Assembly (NCBI GenBank): GCA_029968055.1
Contig: JASCNX010000001.1
Location: 1,426,001 to 1,490,000, forward strand
Length of the DNA: 64,000 nt
Origin: Xenophilus aerolatus
GTDB taxonomy: Bacteria > Pseudomonadota > Gammaproteobacteria > Burkholderiales > Burkholderiaceae_C
Direction of reading: 5' to 3'
Shown: in pieces, positions 26,821 through 35,335 of the stretch
Position numbering within the stretch: the first letter of the stretch is position 1
Layout of the letters: each line of letters opens with the position of its first letter
Translations under genes and position numbers: made by a program
The notes under the pieces: model-generated
Seen by the model: only the letters and a program-made list of their open reading frames with translations
The model's database searches: none
Told to the model about the DNA's origin: nothing

Positions 26821-28404
26821 ATGCCGATCCTCTCGCGGCCCTGGCGGCCGGGCGTCCTGCCCCCCGAGTCCGCGCGCGCGCTCAAGCGCGCCCTCACCCT
26901 GCCGATGCTGCTGGCCCTGCTCCTGCTCATCCTGGCCCGCGGCGCGTGGGCCGCCGACGAGGGCACGCTGCGCATCGGCTCCAAACGCTTCACCGAGTCG
27001 TACATCCTGGCCGAAGTGCTGGCGCAGACGGCCGCGCCGCAGCTCTCGCAAGCCCCCGTGGTGCGCCAGGGGCTGGGCAACACGGCCATCGTCTACGAGG
27101 CGCTGAAGAGCGGCGGCATCGACCTCTACGCCGAGTACACCGGCACCATCGCGCTGGAGATCCTCAAGAGCTCGCAACCCTTGTCGCGCGACGCGATGCA
27201 GGCCGCGCTGCAGCCGCTGGGCCTGGGCATCGCGATCCCGCTGGGCTTCAACGACGGCTATGCCTTCGCCATGCGCGCCGACGAGGCCAGGCGCCTGGGC
27301 GTGCGCTCGCTGAGCGACCTGGCCCGTCACCCGGAGCTCAAGCTCGGCCTGTCGAACGAATTCATCGGCCGCGCCGACGGCTGGCGCGGCGTGGCGGCGC
27401 GCTACGGCCTGCCTCAGTCACCCACCGGCCTGGACCACGGCATCGCCTACGACGCCATCGCGGCGAAGCAGGTGGACGTGATCGACATCTACACCACCGA
27501 CGCCAAGATCGACCACCTGGGCCTCACGGTGCTCGAGGACGACCGCGGCTACTTCCCGCGCTACGACGCGGTGGTGCTGTACCGGCTCGACGTGCCGCAG
27601 CGGTTGCCGCAGGCCTGGGCTGCGCTGCGCAAGCTCGAAGGCCGCATCGACGAGCACGCCATGATCGGCATGAACGCACGCGCCGAGCTGCAGGGCACGG
27701 GCTTTGCCACCATCGCGCGCGACTTCCTTTCGGGCGGCGGCCAGGGCGCGAGCGGCGGTGCGGCCGCGGGCTTCATGGCCAAGCTCTTCGGGCCCGACCT
27801 GCCGCGGCTCGCGCGCCAGCACCTCGTGCTGGTGGCCGTCTCGGTGGGCGTGGCCACGCTCGTCGGTGTGCCCCTGGCGGTGTGGGTGTTCCCGCACCTG
27901 CGTCTGCGCGCCCTGGTGCTGGGCGCCACCGGGCTGCTGCAGACCGTGCCGTCCCTCGCGCTGCTGGCGGTGCTGATCTCGCTGCTCGGCGCCATCGGCA
28001 CGCTGCCGGCGCTCATCGCGCTCACGCTGTACTCGCTGCTGCCGATCATGCGCAATGCCGTCACCGGCCTGGCCGAGGTGCCGGTGGGCGTGAAGCAGGC
28101 CGGCACGGCACTAGGCATGACCGGCGCACAGAACCTGCGGCTGGTGCAGTTGCCGCTGGCGCTGCCCACGCTGCTGGCAGGGATCCGCACCGCCAGCACC
28201 ATCGCCATCGGCACCGCCACCATCGCGGCGTTCATCGGCGCGGGCGGCTTCGGCGAGCGCATCGTGACCGGCCTCGCGCTCAACGACCGCGCGCTGCTGC
28301 TGGCAGGCGCCGTGCCCGCCGCCGTGCTGGCGCTGGCGAGCGAGGCGCTGTTCGAGCTGCTGGAGTGGCTGCTTCGCCGCCGCCAGCGCGCTGCGGCCGC
28401 ATGA
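26821..28404 (+). CDS. Osmoprotectant (glycine betaine/choline type) binding protein fused to its permease
   Basis: The 527-aa product joins an OpuAC-type binding domain (about 40-310) to an ABC permease domain (about 330-520). The binding domain begins after a hydrophobic signal/anchor (LPMLLALLLLILARGAWA) with TLRIGSKRFTESYILAEVL and includes the ligand-loop pattern DLYAEYTGT. The permease has about five helices and the EAA-type loop EVPVGVKQAGTALGMTGAQNLRLVQLPLALP. No ATPase (OpuCA/ProV) gene adjoins, so it must be elsewhere. The binding domain precedes the permease, opposite to many known fusions. It overlaps the next gene by ATGA. TATAAA lies only 8 bp before ATG 26821; a leaderless message or a later start is possible. 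Confidence 0.87.
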   Translation: MPILSRPWRPGVLPPESARALKRALTLPMLLALLLLILARGAWAADEGTLRIGSKRFTESYILAEVLAQTAAPQLSQAPVVRQGLGNTAIVYEALKSGGIDLYAEYTGTIALEILKSSQPLSRDAMQAALQPLGLGIAIPLGFNDGYAFAMRADEARRLGVRSLSDLARHPELKLGLSNEFIGRADGWRGVAARYGLPQSPTGLDHGIAYDAIAAKQVDVIDIYTTDAKIDHLGLTVLEDDRGYFPRYDAVVLYRLDVPQRLPQAWAALRKLEGRIDEHAMIGMNARAELQGTGFATIARDFLSGGGQGASGGAAAGFMAKLFGPDLPRLARQHLVLVAVSVGVATLVGVPLAVWVFPHLRLRALVLGATGLLQTVPSLALLAVLISLLGAIGTLPALIALTLYSLLPIMRNAVTGLAEVPVGVKQAGTALGMTGAQNLRLVQLPLALPTLLAGIRTASTIAIGTATIAAFIGAGGFGERIVTGLALNDRALLLAGAVPAAVLALASEALFELLEWLLRRRQRAAAA

Positions 28405-29333
28405 CGCTGCGGCCCGGTGGTTCGAGCATGGGCGTGCAAGCCGTCGACCGCCGGAGCCTCGCGATGGATGCCCCAACCACGTCGACAGTCGATGCGCTGA
28501 CCGAGATCAACCTGGCCGACCTGCTCGACTCGATCGGCCTCGCGCGTCTCCAGCGCACGCCGCTGCGCCACCTGTTCCGGCCGGCCGCGCGCCGCTTCGC
28601 GCGCACGGCGGCCGAGTTCGATGCGCGCGTGCAGCGGGACGGACTCGCGCAAGGCAGCGACTGGCTGGTGCGCCAGATGACCACGGGCCTGCAGGTGAGC
28701 GGCCGGTCGCAGGTGCCCGCGCGGGGGCCGGTCGTCGTGCTGTCGAACCATCCGGGCATGACCGACACGGTGTCGCTCTTCTCGGCCCTCGCATCGCGGC
28801 CCGACCTGCGCGTCATGGCGCTCGACCGCCCCTTCCTGCGCGCCCTGCCCCATGTCGCGCCGGAGCTGATCTTCCTGCCCGACGACGCCGCCGGCCTGGC
28901 CGCCGCGCTGCGCGCCGGCGCGCGGCATCTGAAGGCCGGTGGCGCACTGCTGACCTTTCCCGCGGGCGAGATCGAGCCCGACCCGGCCGCCTTCGGCACG
29001 GCGCGCGCCATCGATTCGCTGCGCCACTGGACGGACAGCTACGCGCTCTTCGCGCGGCTGGTGCCGCACACGGTGTTCGTGCCGGCCCTGGTGAGCGGGG
29101 TCATCTCGCCCGACGCCCAACGCCACCCGCTCACGCGCCTGCGCCGCACGCCGCGCGACCGGGAGAAGATGGCCGCAGCGCTTCAGATCGCGTTCGCGCG
29201 CTACCGCGACCTTCAAGCCCGCGTGTGCTTCGGCGCTGCGCAGCCGGGCAGCGCGCAAGGCGCCCGGGCCCTGAGCGAAGGCATCGCGGCGCAGATGCGC
29301 CGGATGATCCTCGCCCCCGCTTGCGCCGGCTGA
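28401..29333 (+). CDS. PlsC-type 1-acylglycerol-3-phosphate acyltransferase family protein
   Basis: This 310-aa acyltransferase-family protein keeps the catalytic HX4D motif in VVVLSNHPGMTDTVSLFSAL and the later LLTFPAGEIEPDPAAF (EGT/PEG-like block III). Members acylate lysophosphatidate or related phospholipids at the inner membrane. No strong transmembrane helix is present, and the N-terminal about 90 residues are of unknown type. ATG 28401 overlaps the transporter stop (ATGA); an alternative ATG at 28464 (MDAPTTST) would remove 21 residues. Coupling to an osmoprotectant transporter is odd; a link through membrane stress is only a guess. Confidence 0.8.
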   Translation: MTLRPGGSSMGVQAVDRRSLAMDAPTTSTVDALTEINLADLLDSIGLARLQRTPLRHLFRPAARRFARTAAEFDARVQRDGLAQGSDWLVRQMTTGLQVSGRSQVPARGPVVVLSNHPGMTDTVSLFSALASRPDLRVMALDRPFLRALPHVAPELIFLPDDAAGLAAALRAGARHLKAGGALLTFPAGEIEPDPAAFGTARAIDSLRHWTDSYALFARLVPHTVFVPALVSGVISPDAQRHPLTRLRRTPRDREKMAAALQIAFARYRDLQARVCFGAAQPGSAQGARALSEGIAAQMRRMILAPACAG

Positions 29334-29490
29334 CCGCAGCTCGGCCGGGCACTGTACGAGAAGGCCGCGCCGCCCAAGCGCTTCGTGCTCGTCGACGGCG
29401 CGGTGCATGAAAAGGCCGACGTGCTGGTGAACAGGCTTACCGCGAGGCGCTGCGCGCGCTGCTCGGCATCGGCGGTCGAGGCGCCCGCCC
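29334..29490 (+). pseudogene. C-terminal remnant of an alpha/beta hydrolase, frameshifted
   Basis: Directly after the acyltransferase stop the same strand encodes GRALYEKAAPPKRFVLVDG followed by AVHEKADVL. After a one-base shift near 29430 it continues QAYREALRALLGIG. This is the typical C-terminus of a dienelactone-hydrolase-like alpha/beta hydrolase, including the position of the catalytic His (GAVHE). No start codon or upstream half remains. Likely a decayed gene. Confidence 0.6.
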
Positions 29491-29537
29491 CGGCACCGCA
29501 AGCGCACGCGCGGGCTTGCCTGCCGACACCACGCCGT

Positions 29538-30749
29538 TCAGCCCGGCGTTCCGGCCAGGCCGCGTCGCACGACCGGCCGCGTCCTTGCCAACAGCGCCAG
29601 CAGTGCGCATGCCACGGTGATCACGCCCTGAAAGCGCCACGCCGAATCGAAGCCCCACTCGGTCGCGATCTTGGTGAACAGCGGCGGGATCAGCGCACCG
29701 CCGATCGCCACGATGCTCAGCATCAGGCCGATGGCCGTGGGCACGTCGGACAGATGCAGGCCGCTGTCCGCCTCGCCGGGAATCGAGACCCAGGGGACGA
29801 ACGCCACGATCAGCCCCACCCCCACGACCGCCGCCGCGATCTGCAGCCCGAGCAGGTTCAGGTGCGGGATCAGGAAGAACATCGCGCCTTCGGCGAAACA
29901 GGCGATCAGGAAGGTCGGCAGCCGCCCGAACACGCGATCGGTGAGCCAGCCGCCGATGACACCGCCGAAGATGCCGCCGAAGAACAGGATGGCGCCGATC
30001 GCCTCACCCGCCGAAGGCGCAACCTTCAGGCGCTCCTGCGCGTAGGCGCCGAGCAGGTTCGCTGCGCTGAAGTAGCTGCCGTACGCCCCGAGCAGCGCAA
30101 TACCCATGATCCACAGCATCCGGTTGCCGAAGATCCGGCGCAGGGAATCCTTGTCGAGGTTGTGTCCCTCGATGACGTCCTCCCCCGCCTTCGGGGGCGT
30201 GGGAAAGAAAGCCAGCAGGAAGACCAGCGAGGCCACCCCCACACCGGCACCGACGAGCAGGGCCTGGCGCCAACCGAAGGCCTCGACCACGATGCCCCAG
30301 CCGTACAGGCCGGCAGCGGCGGCGACGGTGAAGCCCACGCCCTGGATGATGCCGTTCGCGGTCGCCAGCTCCTTGCCGCGGAACCAGGCGGCAGTCAGGC
30401 CGACCGCACTGCCCATGGTCACGGCGCCGCCGGTGCCGCACAGCAGGCGGCCGATCAGCAGCAGCTCGTACGACGGTGCCCAGCCGCTCATCGCCGCGCC
30501 GAGGGTCTGCACGACGACGCCGAAGATCATGCCGGCCCGCATGCCGAAGCGCTCGGCGAACCATCCGGCCGGGATGTGCGCGATGCCGTAGCCGGCGATG
30601 AACGTGCCGGCGATGACCCCGACCTGGGTGAACGACAGCTTCATGTCGTTCACGATGCCGCCGAAGGCCGGCACGACGCTGAACCAGTTCAGCGGGAACT
30701 GCAGGAAGGCGATGAAGATGACTGCCAGAGCCGACCATCTGTTTTTCAT
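29538..30749 (-). CDS. MFS transporter, probably for an aromatic acid
   Basis: A 12-helix major facilitator of 403 aa, with a motif A-like loop PAGWFAERFGMRAGMIFG and a hydrophobic first helix starting MKNRWSALAVIFIAF. It is the last gene of a minus-strand operon after a VOC dioxygenase, a flavin-dependent monooxygenase and a flavin reductase, so uptake of the aromatic substrate of that pathway is likely. It resembles anion:cation-symporter and CynX/NimT-like carriers, but the exact subfamily is uncertain. Confidence 0.82.
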   Translation of the reverse strand: MKNRWSALAVIFIAFLQFPLNWFSVVPAFGGIVNDMKLSFTQVGVIAGTFIAGYGIAHIPAGWFAERFGMRAGMIFGVVVQTLGAAMSGWAPSYELLLIGRLLCGTGGAVTMGSAVGLTAAWFRGKELATANGIIQGVGFTVAAAAGLYGWGIVVEAFGWRQALLVGAGVGVASLVFLLAFFPTPPKAGEDVIEGHNLDKDSLRRIFGNRMLWIMGIALLGAYGSYFSAANLLGAYAQERLKVAPSAGEAIGAILFFGGIFGGVIGGWLTDRVFGRLPTFLIACFAEGAMFFLIPHLNLLGLQIAAAVVGVGLIVAFVPWVSIPGEADSGLHLSDVPTAIGLMLSIVAIGGALIPPLFTKIATEWGFDSAWRFQGVITVACALLALLARTRPVVRRGLAGTPG

Positions 30750-30802
30750 TTCGACCTCGATCCGTGGGTGTTGAGTGTTGGAGGAACGGGGACCGCGCCC
30801 GG

Positions 30803-31372
30803 TCAGGAGCGTTCGTCGTTGGGGTGGGTGGGGAAGCCGTAGAGCCTGTTCCAGTACAGGAGCGGCCGCTTGTCATTCGTGCTCAGGCGCGTGACCGCCG
30901 CGATGAAGAGGCGATGCGTGCCCGCATCGGTGGCCGAGACCACCGAGCACTCGGCGGACATCGCGCCGCCGGACATCGAGGGTTCGCGCCCTTCGCCCTG
31001 GTCGAGCCATTCCACGCAGGAGAAGTCGTAGGCCTCCCCCGTCTTCGGGCGGCCGGCAAAGCAGTCGGCGATGTGGGCCTGGTCGTCGGACAGCATGTGC
31101 ACGCCGAAGACGCCGCTCTCGGTCATCGCGGTGCACATGCGGCTGTTGCGGTTGATGCACACGGAGATCAGGGGCGGATCGGCAGAGACCGACAGGAACG
31201 AGCTGATGGTCAATGCCATGCGCTGTCCATCGCCGTGCGTGGTCAGGACGCACACCGGCGACGCGGTCTGCCGCATCGCCGAGAGGAAACTGTCGCGCGA
31301 GACGGGTTGCGCGAGCTCGGGCACCGCGGTCGTGCGGGCCGGGTGGGGGCGCGCTGCTTCGATCATGGTCAT
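30803..31372 (-). CDS. Flavin reductase component of a two-component monooxygenase
   Basis: This 189-aa protein is of the HpaC/HsaB flavin reductase fold: SRDSFLSAMRQTASPVCVLTT, LTISSFLSVSADPPLISVCINRNSRMC, and a C-terminal RPLLYWNRLYGF. It uses NAD(P)H to make reduced flavin that diffuses to the oxygenase. The oxygenase gene lies immediately upstream (13-bp gap), which supports pairing. A 53-bp gap separates it from the MFS gene. Confidence 0.9.
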   Translation of the reverse strand: MTMIEAARPHPARTTAVPELAQPVSRDSFLSAMRQTASPVCVLTTHGDGQRMALTISSFLSVSADPPLISVCINRNSRMCTAMTESGVFGVHMLSDDQAHIADCFAGRPKTGEAYDFSCVEWLDQGEGREPSMSGGAMSAECSVVSATDAGTHRLFIAAVTRLSTNDKRPLLYWNRLYGFPTHPNDERS

Positions 31373-31385
31373 GCTCCTTGTCGTC

Positions 31386-32594
31386 TCAGTCGTCCAGGGC
31401 GTCGACGCCGCTGGGCAGGCCCAGGAGCACGCGGCCGTAGGTCGAAGCGTTCACGTCCCAGTTCTGGGTGATGTGGCGGTTGGCCACCGTCATGTCGGAC
31501 ACGCAGCGCGCGATCGGATTGCGTTCGTAGATCACGCCGCCGCCACCGGCTTCGAGCACCAGGTTGACGGCCGAAGAGGCCAGCCGCCCGGCGTAGGTCG
31601 CCATCGCGCGCCAGCGGGTTCGGTCTTCCACCGTGCTCACCCCGCCACGGCGGTACAGCGTCTCGATCTCGGCGAGCGTCGAATAGACCAGCTGCCGCGC
31701 CGACAGCACGGCGGCCCGGGCCTCGGCCACCTTGACCTGCTGCGTGGTGAAGCCCGACACGTTGCTGCCCGACATCGTGGAGGCGCGCTTGCGCGCGTTC
31801 TCGATGTAGTAGTCCACCGCCGCCTCTGCCACGCCGAGCGCGGCGCAGCCGATGAAGCAGCCGAACATCGCGTACGGCGGCGCCCGGTATTGCCAGCCCT
31901 TGTTGACCTTGGACCCCGGACTGCGGCCATGCCCCTTGAGGTCGTGCATGCTCACGGCCCGATGCGCGGGCACGAAGGCATCCTTGAGCGCGCAGTCCTG
32001 GCTCGACGAGCCCTGCAGGCCGATCGTGTACCAGGTGTCGAGGATCTCCACCTCGCCCCTGGGGAGCACGAAGTGCATCTCCTCGGCCTTGCCGTCGGCA
32101 TCGACGACGTCGCCGGTGAAGATGATCCAGTCGGCGATCTCCGAGCCACTGACGAACGGCCACCGGCCCGACAGGCTGTAGCCGCCCTCGACCTTCCTGG
32201 CCTTGCCGATGCCGGGGATCAGGATGCCCGAGACCAGGGCGTCGGGCATCTCGCCCCAGATCTCGTCCTGCGCCTGCTCGGGCCAGTTGGCCAGCATCAT
32301 GTTGTGCTGGATGTTCTGCGCCATGATCCACGCGGTCGAGCCGCAGCCGCGGCCCACGGCACGCAGGATGTCGGCGCCCTCGGTGAGGGCGCCTTCCGCG
32401 CCACCATAGCGCCTGGGCTGCCACAGGCGGGCGATGCCCGTGTCCTTCAGGCGCTGGCGCACCGACTCGGGCGGCCGGCGCAGTGCGTTGGTTTCCTGGG
32501 CCTTCTCACGCAAGAAGGGGATCATGGCCTCGGCGGCAGCAACCAGATCGGCGCTGTCCAGGGCGTTCACGGGTGGGTTCACGACGGCTTCCAT
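31386..32594 (-). CDS. Flavin-dependent monooxygenase oxygenase component (acyl-CoA dehydrogenase fold)
   Basis: This 402-aa protein has the acyl-CoA-dehydrogenase fold used by two-component hydroxylases such as HsaA and p-hydroxyphenylacetate hydroxylase C2. Visible blocks are RLWQPRRYGGAEGALTEG, GRGCGSTAWIMAQNIQHNMM, the middle beta domain (GGYSLSGRWPFVSGSEIADW) and the C-terminal helical domain with VLEAGGGGVIYERNPIARC..DM.VANRHITQNWD. The acyl-CoA dehydrogenase catalytic Glu is not evident, as in hydroxylases. With the reductase downstream and a ring-cleavage type VOC protein upstream, it probably ortho-hydroxylates a phenol to a catechol. The substrate is unknown. Confidence 0.87.
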   Translation of the reverse strand: MEAVVNPPVNALDSADLVAAAEAMIPFLREKAQETNALRRPPESVRQRLKDTGIARLWQPRRYGGAEGALTEGADILRAVGRGCGSTAWIMAQNIQHNMMLANWPEQAQDEIWGEMPDALVSGILIPGIGKARKVEGGYSLSGRWPFVSGSEIADWIIFTGDVVDADGKAEEMHFVLPRGEVEILDTWYTIGLQGSSSQDCALKDAFVPAHRAVSMHDLKGHGRSPGSKVNKGWQYRAPPYAMFGCFIGCAALGVAEAAVDYYIENARKRASTMSGSNVSGFTTQQVKVAEARAAVLSARQLVYSTLAEIETLYRRGGVSTVEDRTRWRAMATYAGRLASSAVNLVLEAGGGGVIYERNPIARCVSDMTVANRHITQNWDVNASTYGRVLLGLPSGVDALDD

Positions 32595-32636
32595 GGCTTT
32601 TTCCTGATCGAAAGGTGACGGTGGGATGGGGGCGGC

Positions 32637-33131
32637 CTACTGGTGCGTGCGGCACGGGTCGGCGGTGGCGGACATCTGCAACTCCTGCGTCGGCGCCGGC
32701 ACCTTCCTGGCTTCGACGGCGGGGAAGTTCAGCTCGATCGTCAACCCCGAGGGGTCGACGAAGAACAGCTGGCGAAGGCCCAGGCCCGGCAGGGTGCGGT
32801 CGCGGTACGCGACCCCGGCACGCGCCAGCCGATCGCGGAACTCGTCGACGCCGCTGGCCATGAAGGCCAAGTGATCCAGCGCGCCGGTGCCCGCGTCGGG
32901 CGTGCCCCGCTCGCCGAGGTAATCGGCCAGGCCGCTGCCCTCCCCGCCCGTGCCGATCAGGTGGACCACACCGTAGTCGGCGTCGTCGCCGCCCTGATAG
33001 AGCCACAGGCCGGGGAAGTCCAATGGCGGCCTGTAGCCGACCCGGAAGCCGAGGATGTCGACGTAGAAGCGCCGGGACGCATCGAGGTCCGCGGTTCGCA
33101 CGGAGTAATGGGCAAGTTTCCGAACTGGCAT
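32637..33131 (-). CDS. VOC family protein, likely small extradiol-type dioxygenase
   Basis: This 164-aa vicinal-oxygen-chelate protein has the H-H-E metal triad in the expected places: LAHYSVRTADLDASRRFY (His), ALDHLAFMA (His) and LTIELNF (Glu). It is about half the length of two-domain type I extradiol dioxygenases, so it would act as a dimer like other single-module VOC enzymes. ATG 33131 (MPVRKLAHY) is better than the upstream in-frame TTG. It is the first gene of the operon and its promoter region carries the TetR-type sites. An alternative is a glyoxalase- or isomerase-type VOC enzyme. Confidence 0.83.
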   Translation of the reverse strand: MPVRKLAHYSVRTADLDASRRFYVDILGFRVGYRPPLDFPGLWLYQGGDDADYGVVHLIGTGGEGSGLADYLGERGTPDAGTGALDHLAFMASGVDEFRDRLARAGVAYRDRTLPGLGLRQLFFVDPSGLTIELNFPAVEARKVPAPTQELQMSATADPCRTHQ

Positions 33132-33145
33132 AGATTCCAATAATG

Positions 33146-33160
33146 ATCAATTGATAAATA
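33146..33160. promoter_or_regulatory. Candidate TetR operator near the VOC gene
   Basis: ATCAATTGAT (33146-33155) is a perfect 10-bp palindrome, overlapping TTGATAAATA (33151-33160). It sits 14 bp before the VOC start codon on the minus strand, a good place to block the catabolic operon. TTGATAAATA reappears at the second site. Confidence 0.55.
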
Positions 33161-33254
33161 ACGCGTCGAGCCTTTGCACTCCATCAGTGCATCTCGCTTG
33201 CGCCGCTGCACCAACCGGGTTCCGCATCCACCCAAACAGGGAAGAATCCCCAAG

Positions 33255-33272
33255 ATTTATCGTTTGATAAAT
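33255..33272. promoter_or_regulatory. Candidate TetR operator between the two divergent units
   Basis: ATTTATC (33255-33261) and GATAAAT (33266-33272) form a perfect 7-bp inverted repeat around GTTT. It shares TTGATAAATA with the site at 33151-33160. The site lies in an otherwise gene-free 358-bp gap (33132-33489) between the catabolic operon and the TetR gene. The rest of that gap, about 33273-33489, shows no gene. Confidence 0.6.
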
Positions 33273-33489
33273 AGTAGTACGCATGCGGCGTGCCAGCAAG
33301 CCGTTGCGCTTGGGGGGAAACCCTTGGCCGAGACGGGGTGGGCAGCGACCGTCGACACCTGCCGCTCGAGCGATCGCCGGCGCCGAAGGTCGAGCACGGC
33401 GGGCTCGCCGCGGCGGCGCTCTAAACTGACTTCTTTGCCCAACACCGCCTTCGCTCCCCCTTGGGACAGACGGCGATCCCCGGACCGAC

Positions 33490-34269
33490 ATGAAATCCAT
33501 CGACGGCGCCCCCAGCGGCAGCAAACGCGAGCGCAGGCAGCCGGCCGCGTCGCCGGCGCCGGCCCGCCCCGCGACCCAGCGCCTGTCGAAGGAAGCGCGC
33601 GAACAGCAGATCGTGCAGAAGGCGATCCAGCTCTTCGCCGAGCGGGGCTTCCAGGTCAGCACGCACGAGATCGCGCGGGCGCTGGGCATCACCCAACCGC
33701 TGCTGTACAACTACTTTCCCACCAAGGAGGCGCTGGTCGATCGCGTCTACGACGAGGTCTTCGTGCGCAAGTGGGACCCGATGTGGGAAGAGTGGCTGTC
33801 GGACGAATCGAAGTCGCTGGCCGAGCGGCTCAAGCACTACCTCAAGGACTACGCGCAGTACATCCTGCGCAGCGACTGGATCCGCATCTTCATCTCGGCC
33901 GGGCTGACGCGGCAGGGCATCAACCAGCGCTACATCGCGCGGCTGCGGGAGCACCACTTCAAGGTGATCGCGCGCGAGATGCGCAAGGCCTACGACATCC
34001 CCGAGCCCTCGAACGAGGAGGAACTCGAGGAAGAGCTCGAGCTCATCTGGTCGATGCATTCGGGCGTGTTCTACATCGGCATGCGCAAGTGGGTCTATGC
34101 GCTGAGCATTCCCAAGAACCTGGACCGCATCATCGACATGCGGGTCGACGCCTTCCTCCTCGGCGCGCCGGCGGTGCTGAGGCAGGCGCGCATCGCGAGC
34201 GCGCCGCGGGGGGCCGCCACGCCCGGGCAGCGCGCGGTCCTCGCGCGTTCGGGCACCGGTTCACGCTAG
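33490..34269 (+). CDS. TetR family regulator of the aromatic monooxygenase operon
   Basis: This 259-aa protein has a TetR DNA-binding domain at about 33-80: EQQIVQKAIQLFAERGFQVSTHEIARALGITQPLLYNYFPTKEALV. A ligand domain follows with DWIRIFISAGLTRQG and an acidic stretch NEEELEEELELIW. It carries a 30-residue Arg/Pro/Ala-rich N-terminal tail and a similar C-terminal tail, both longer than usual. It diverges from the flavin-monooxygenase operon, with two matching operator candidates between. It most likely represses that operon until the aromatic substrate or its ring-cleavage product binds. Confidence 0.9.
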   Translation: MKSIDGAPSGSKRERRQPAASPAPARPATQRLSKEAREQQIVQKAIQLFAERGFQVSTHEIARALGITQPLLYNYFPTKEALVDRVYDEVFVRKWDPMWEEWLSDESKSLAERLKHYLKDYAQYILRSDWIRIFISAGLTRQGINQRYIARLREHHFKVIAREMRKAYDIPEPSNEEELEEELELIWSMHSGVFYIGMRKWVYALSIPKNLDRIIDMRVDAFLLGAPAVLRQARIASAPRGAATPGQRAVLARSGTGSR

Positions 34270-34293
34270 GCCCGGTCCGCGGCCGGGCGGACG

Positions 34294-34653
34294 CTATCCC
34301 AGCCCTGGCACGAGGCGAGCCGTGACGATCCAGAACGGCAGCGACAGGAGCATCGCCCGCCAGAACGGCCACCGCCAGCCACGCCACGCGAGGAACAGCA
34401 GCGCGATCGCCAGCAAGGGGTTGCCGAACATCCCGGCCAGCAGCAGGAAGGTGAGGAAGCCGACCATGGCGACCGCTCCCGCAAGCCATGGCCACAGCGC
34501 GTCGAGGTTCACCCACGACGACGTGACGAGGACCTCGCACGCTCCCATGAGCGTGACGACCGCGACGAACACCCGGCGGCCCTTCGACACGCGGGCCGCG
34601 CCGCCGACGGATGGGCCGTCGCCTGCCATGACGGGGCCGGAATCTGTCTTCAC
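34294..34653 (-). CDS. Small membrane protein of unknown function
   Basis: This 119-aa product has about three to four hydrophobic helices (RVFVAVVTLMGACEVLV, WLAGAVAMVGFLTFLLLAGMFG, LLAIALLFLAWRGW, PFWRAMLLSLPFWIVTA). The GTG start overlaps the preceding gene's stop (GTGA, 34650-34653), so the pair is translationally coupled. An alternative ATG lies at 34629. No family was recognised. It is convergent with the TetR gene. Confidence 0.6.
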   Translation of the reverse strand: MKTDSGPVMAGDGPSVGGAARVSKGRRVFVAVVTLMGACEVLVTSSWVNLDALWPWLAGAVAMVGFLTFLLLAGMFGNPLLAIALLFLAWRGWRWPFWRAMLLSLPFWIVTARLVPGLG

Positions 34654-35111
34654 GGCGCGTCGCGCAAGGCGGCCGCCGAAGGCGCGAGCGGCAGCTCGGC
34701 CGGCAGGCATTGCAGCACGGCACGGGCCACCGCGCGGTCGGCAAGCACGACGTGCAACTGCTCGCCCGGAGCGACGAAGATCAGGCGCACACCCTGCAGC
34801 AGCGACTTGCGCGCGTCGACCCGCTCGAAGTCGTCGAAGCGACGCTCGCTGAGCTTGAACACCTTGACCCGCAGGCCGGCGGGCGTGATCCAGAGCCTGG
34901 GCGACATGCTGTTGTGCGAGCCGCCGAAGGTGCGGCGCCACATGAGCTTCGACACCGGCACGACGAGGTCGCCGTTCGGGTCGGGCCGCAGCGACGCCGC
35001 CGCTCGCATCGGGCCCCAGTCGGCCACGGGCCGCAGCCCGCGCCGCAGGAGCAGAACGATCATCGCCACCACCAGCAGCGGCACGGCCTCCAGCCAGTCC
35101 GAGGCGCTCAT
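34650..35111 (-). CDS. Small membrane-anchored protein of unknown function
   Basis: This 153-aa protein has one N-terminal transmembrane helix (WLEAVPLLVVAMIVLLLRRGL) and a soluble domain rich in beta-type segments (DLVVPVSKLMWRRTFGGSHNSMSPRLWITPAGLRVKVFK...). The soluble part could be a PH-like or similar small beta domain, but no family is recognised. It is coupled to the next membrane gene by GTGA overlap. The pair probably forms a small two-gene unit; about 220 bp upstream, to 35335, shows no gene. Confidence 0.6.
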   Translation of the reverse strand: MSASDWLEAVPLLVVAMIVLLLRRGLRPVADWGPMRAAASLRPDPNGDLVVPVSKLMWRRTFGGSHNSMSPRLWITPAGLRVKVFKLSERRFDDFERVDARKSLLQGVRLIFVAPGEQLHVVLADRAVARAVLQCLPAELPLAPSAAALRDAP

Positions 35112-35335
35112 GGGCTGGCCGGGCTGCGGGCCGCATCGACCGGCGCGCGGCGTGGCGCACGGGCAATGAGGGCGAAAGCGAAGGAAGGATGCATCGATGG
35201 CCGGGCAGGACGAGCGATCGATTCTCCCGAAGCGCAGCCGCGTGCGAAGAGGCTGTTCGGCCTATGCCCAAGCGCCAGTCGCGCCGCTGCGCGCAGTGAC
35301 GCAGGCGCCGTGAAGCGCCTGCAACCCGCGCGCCG

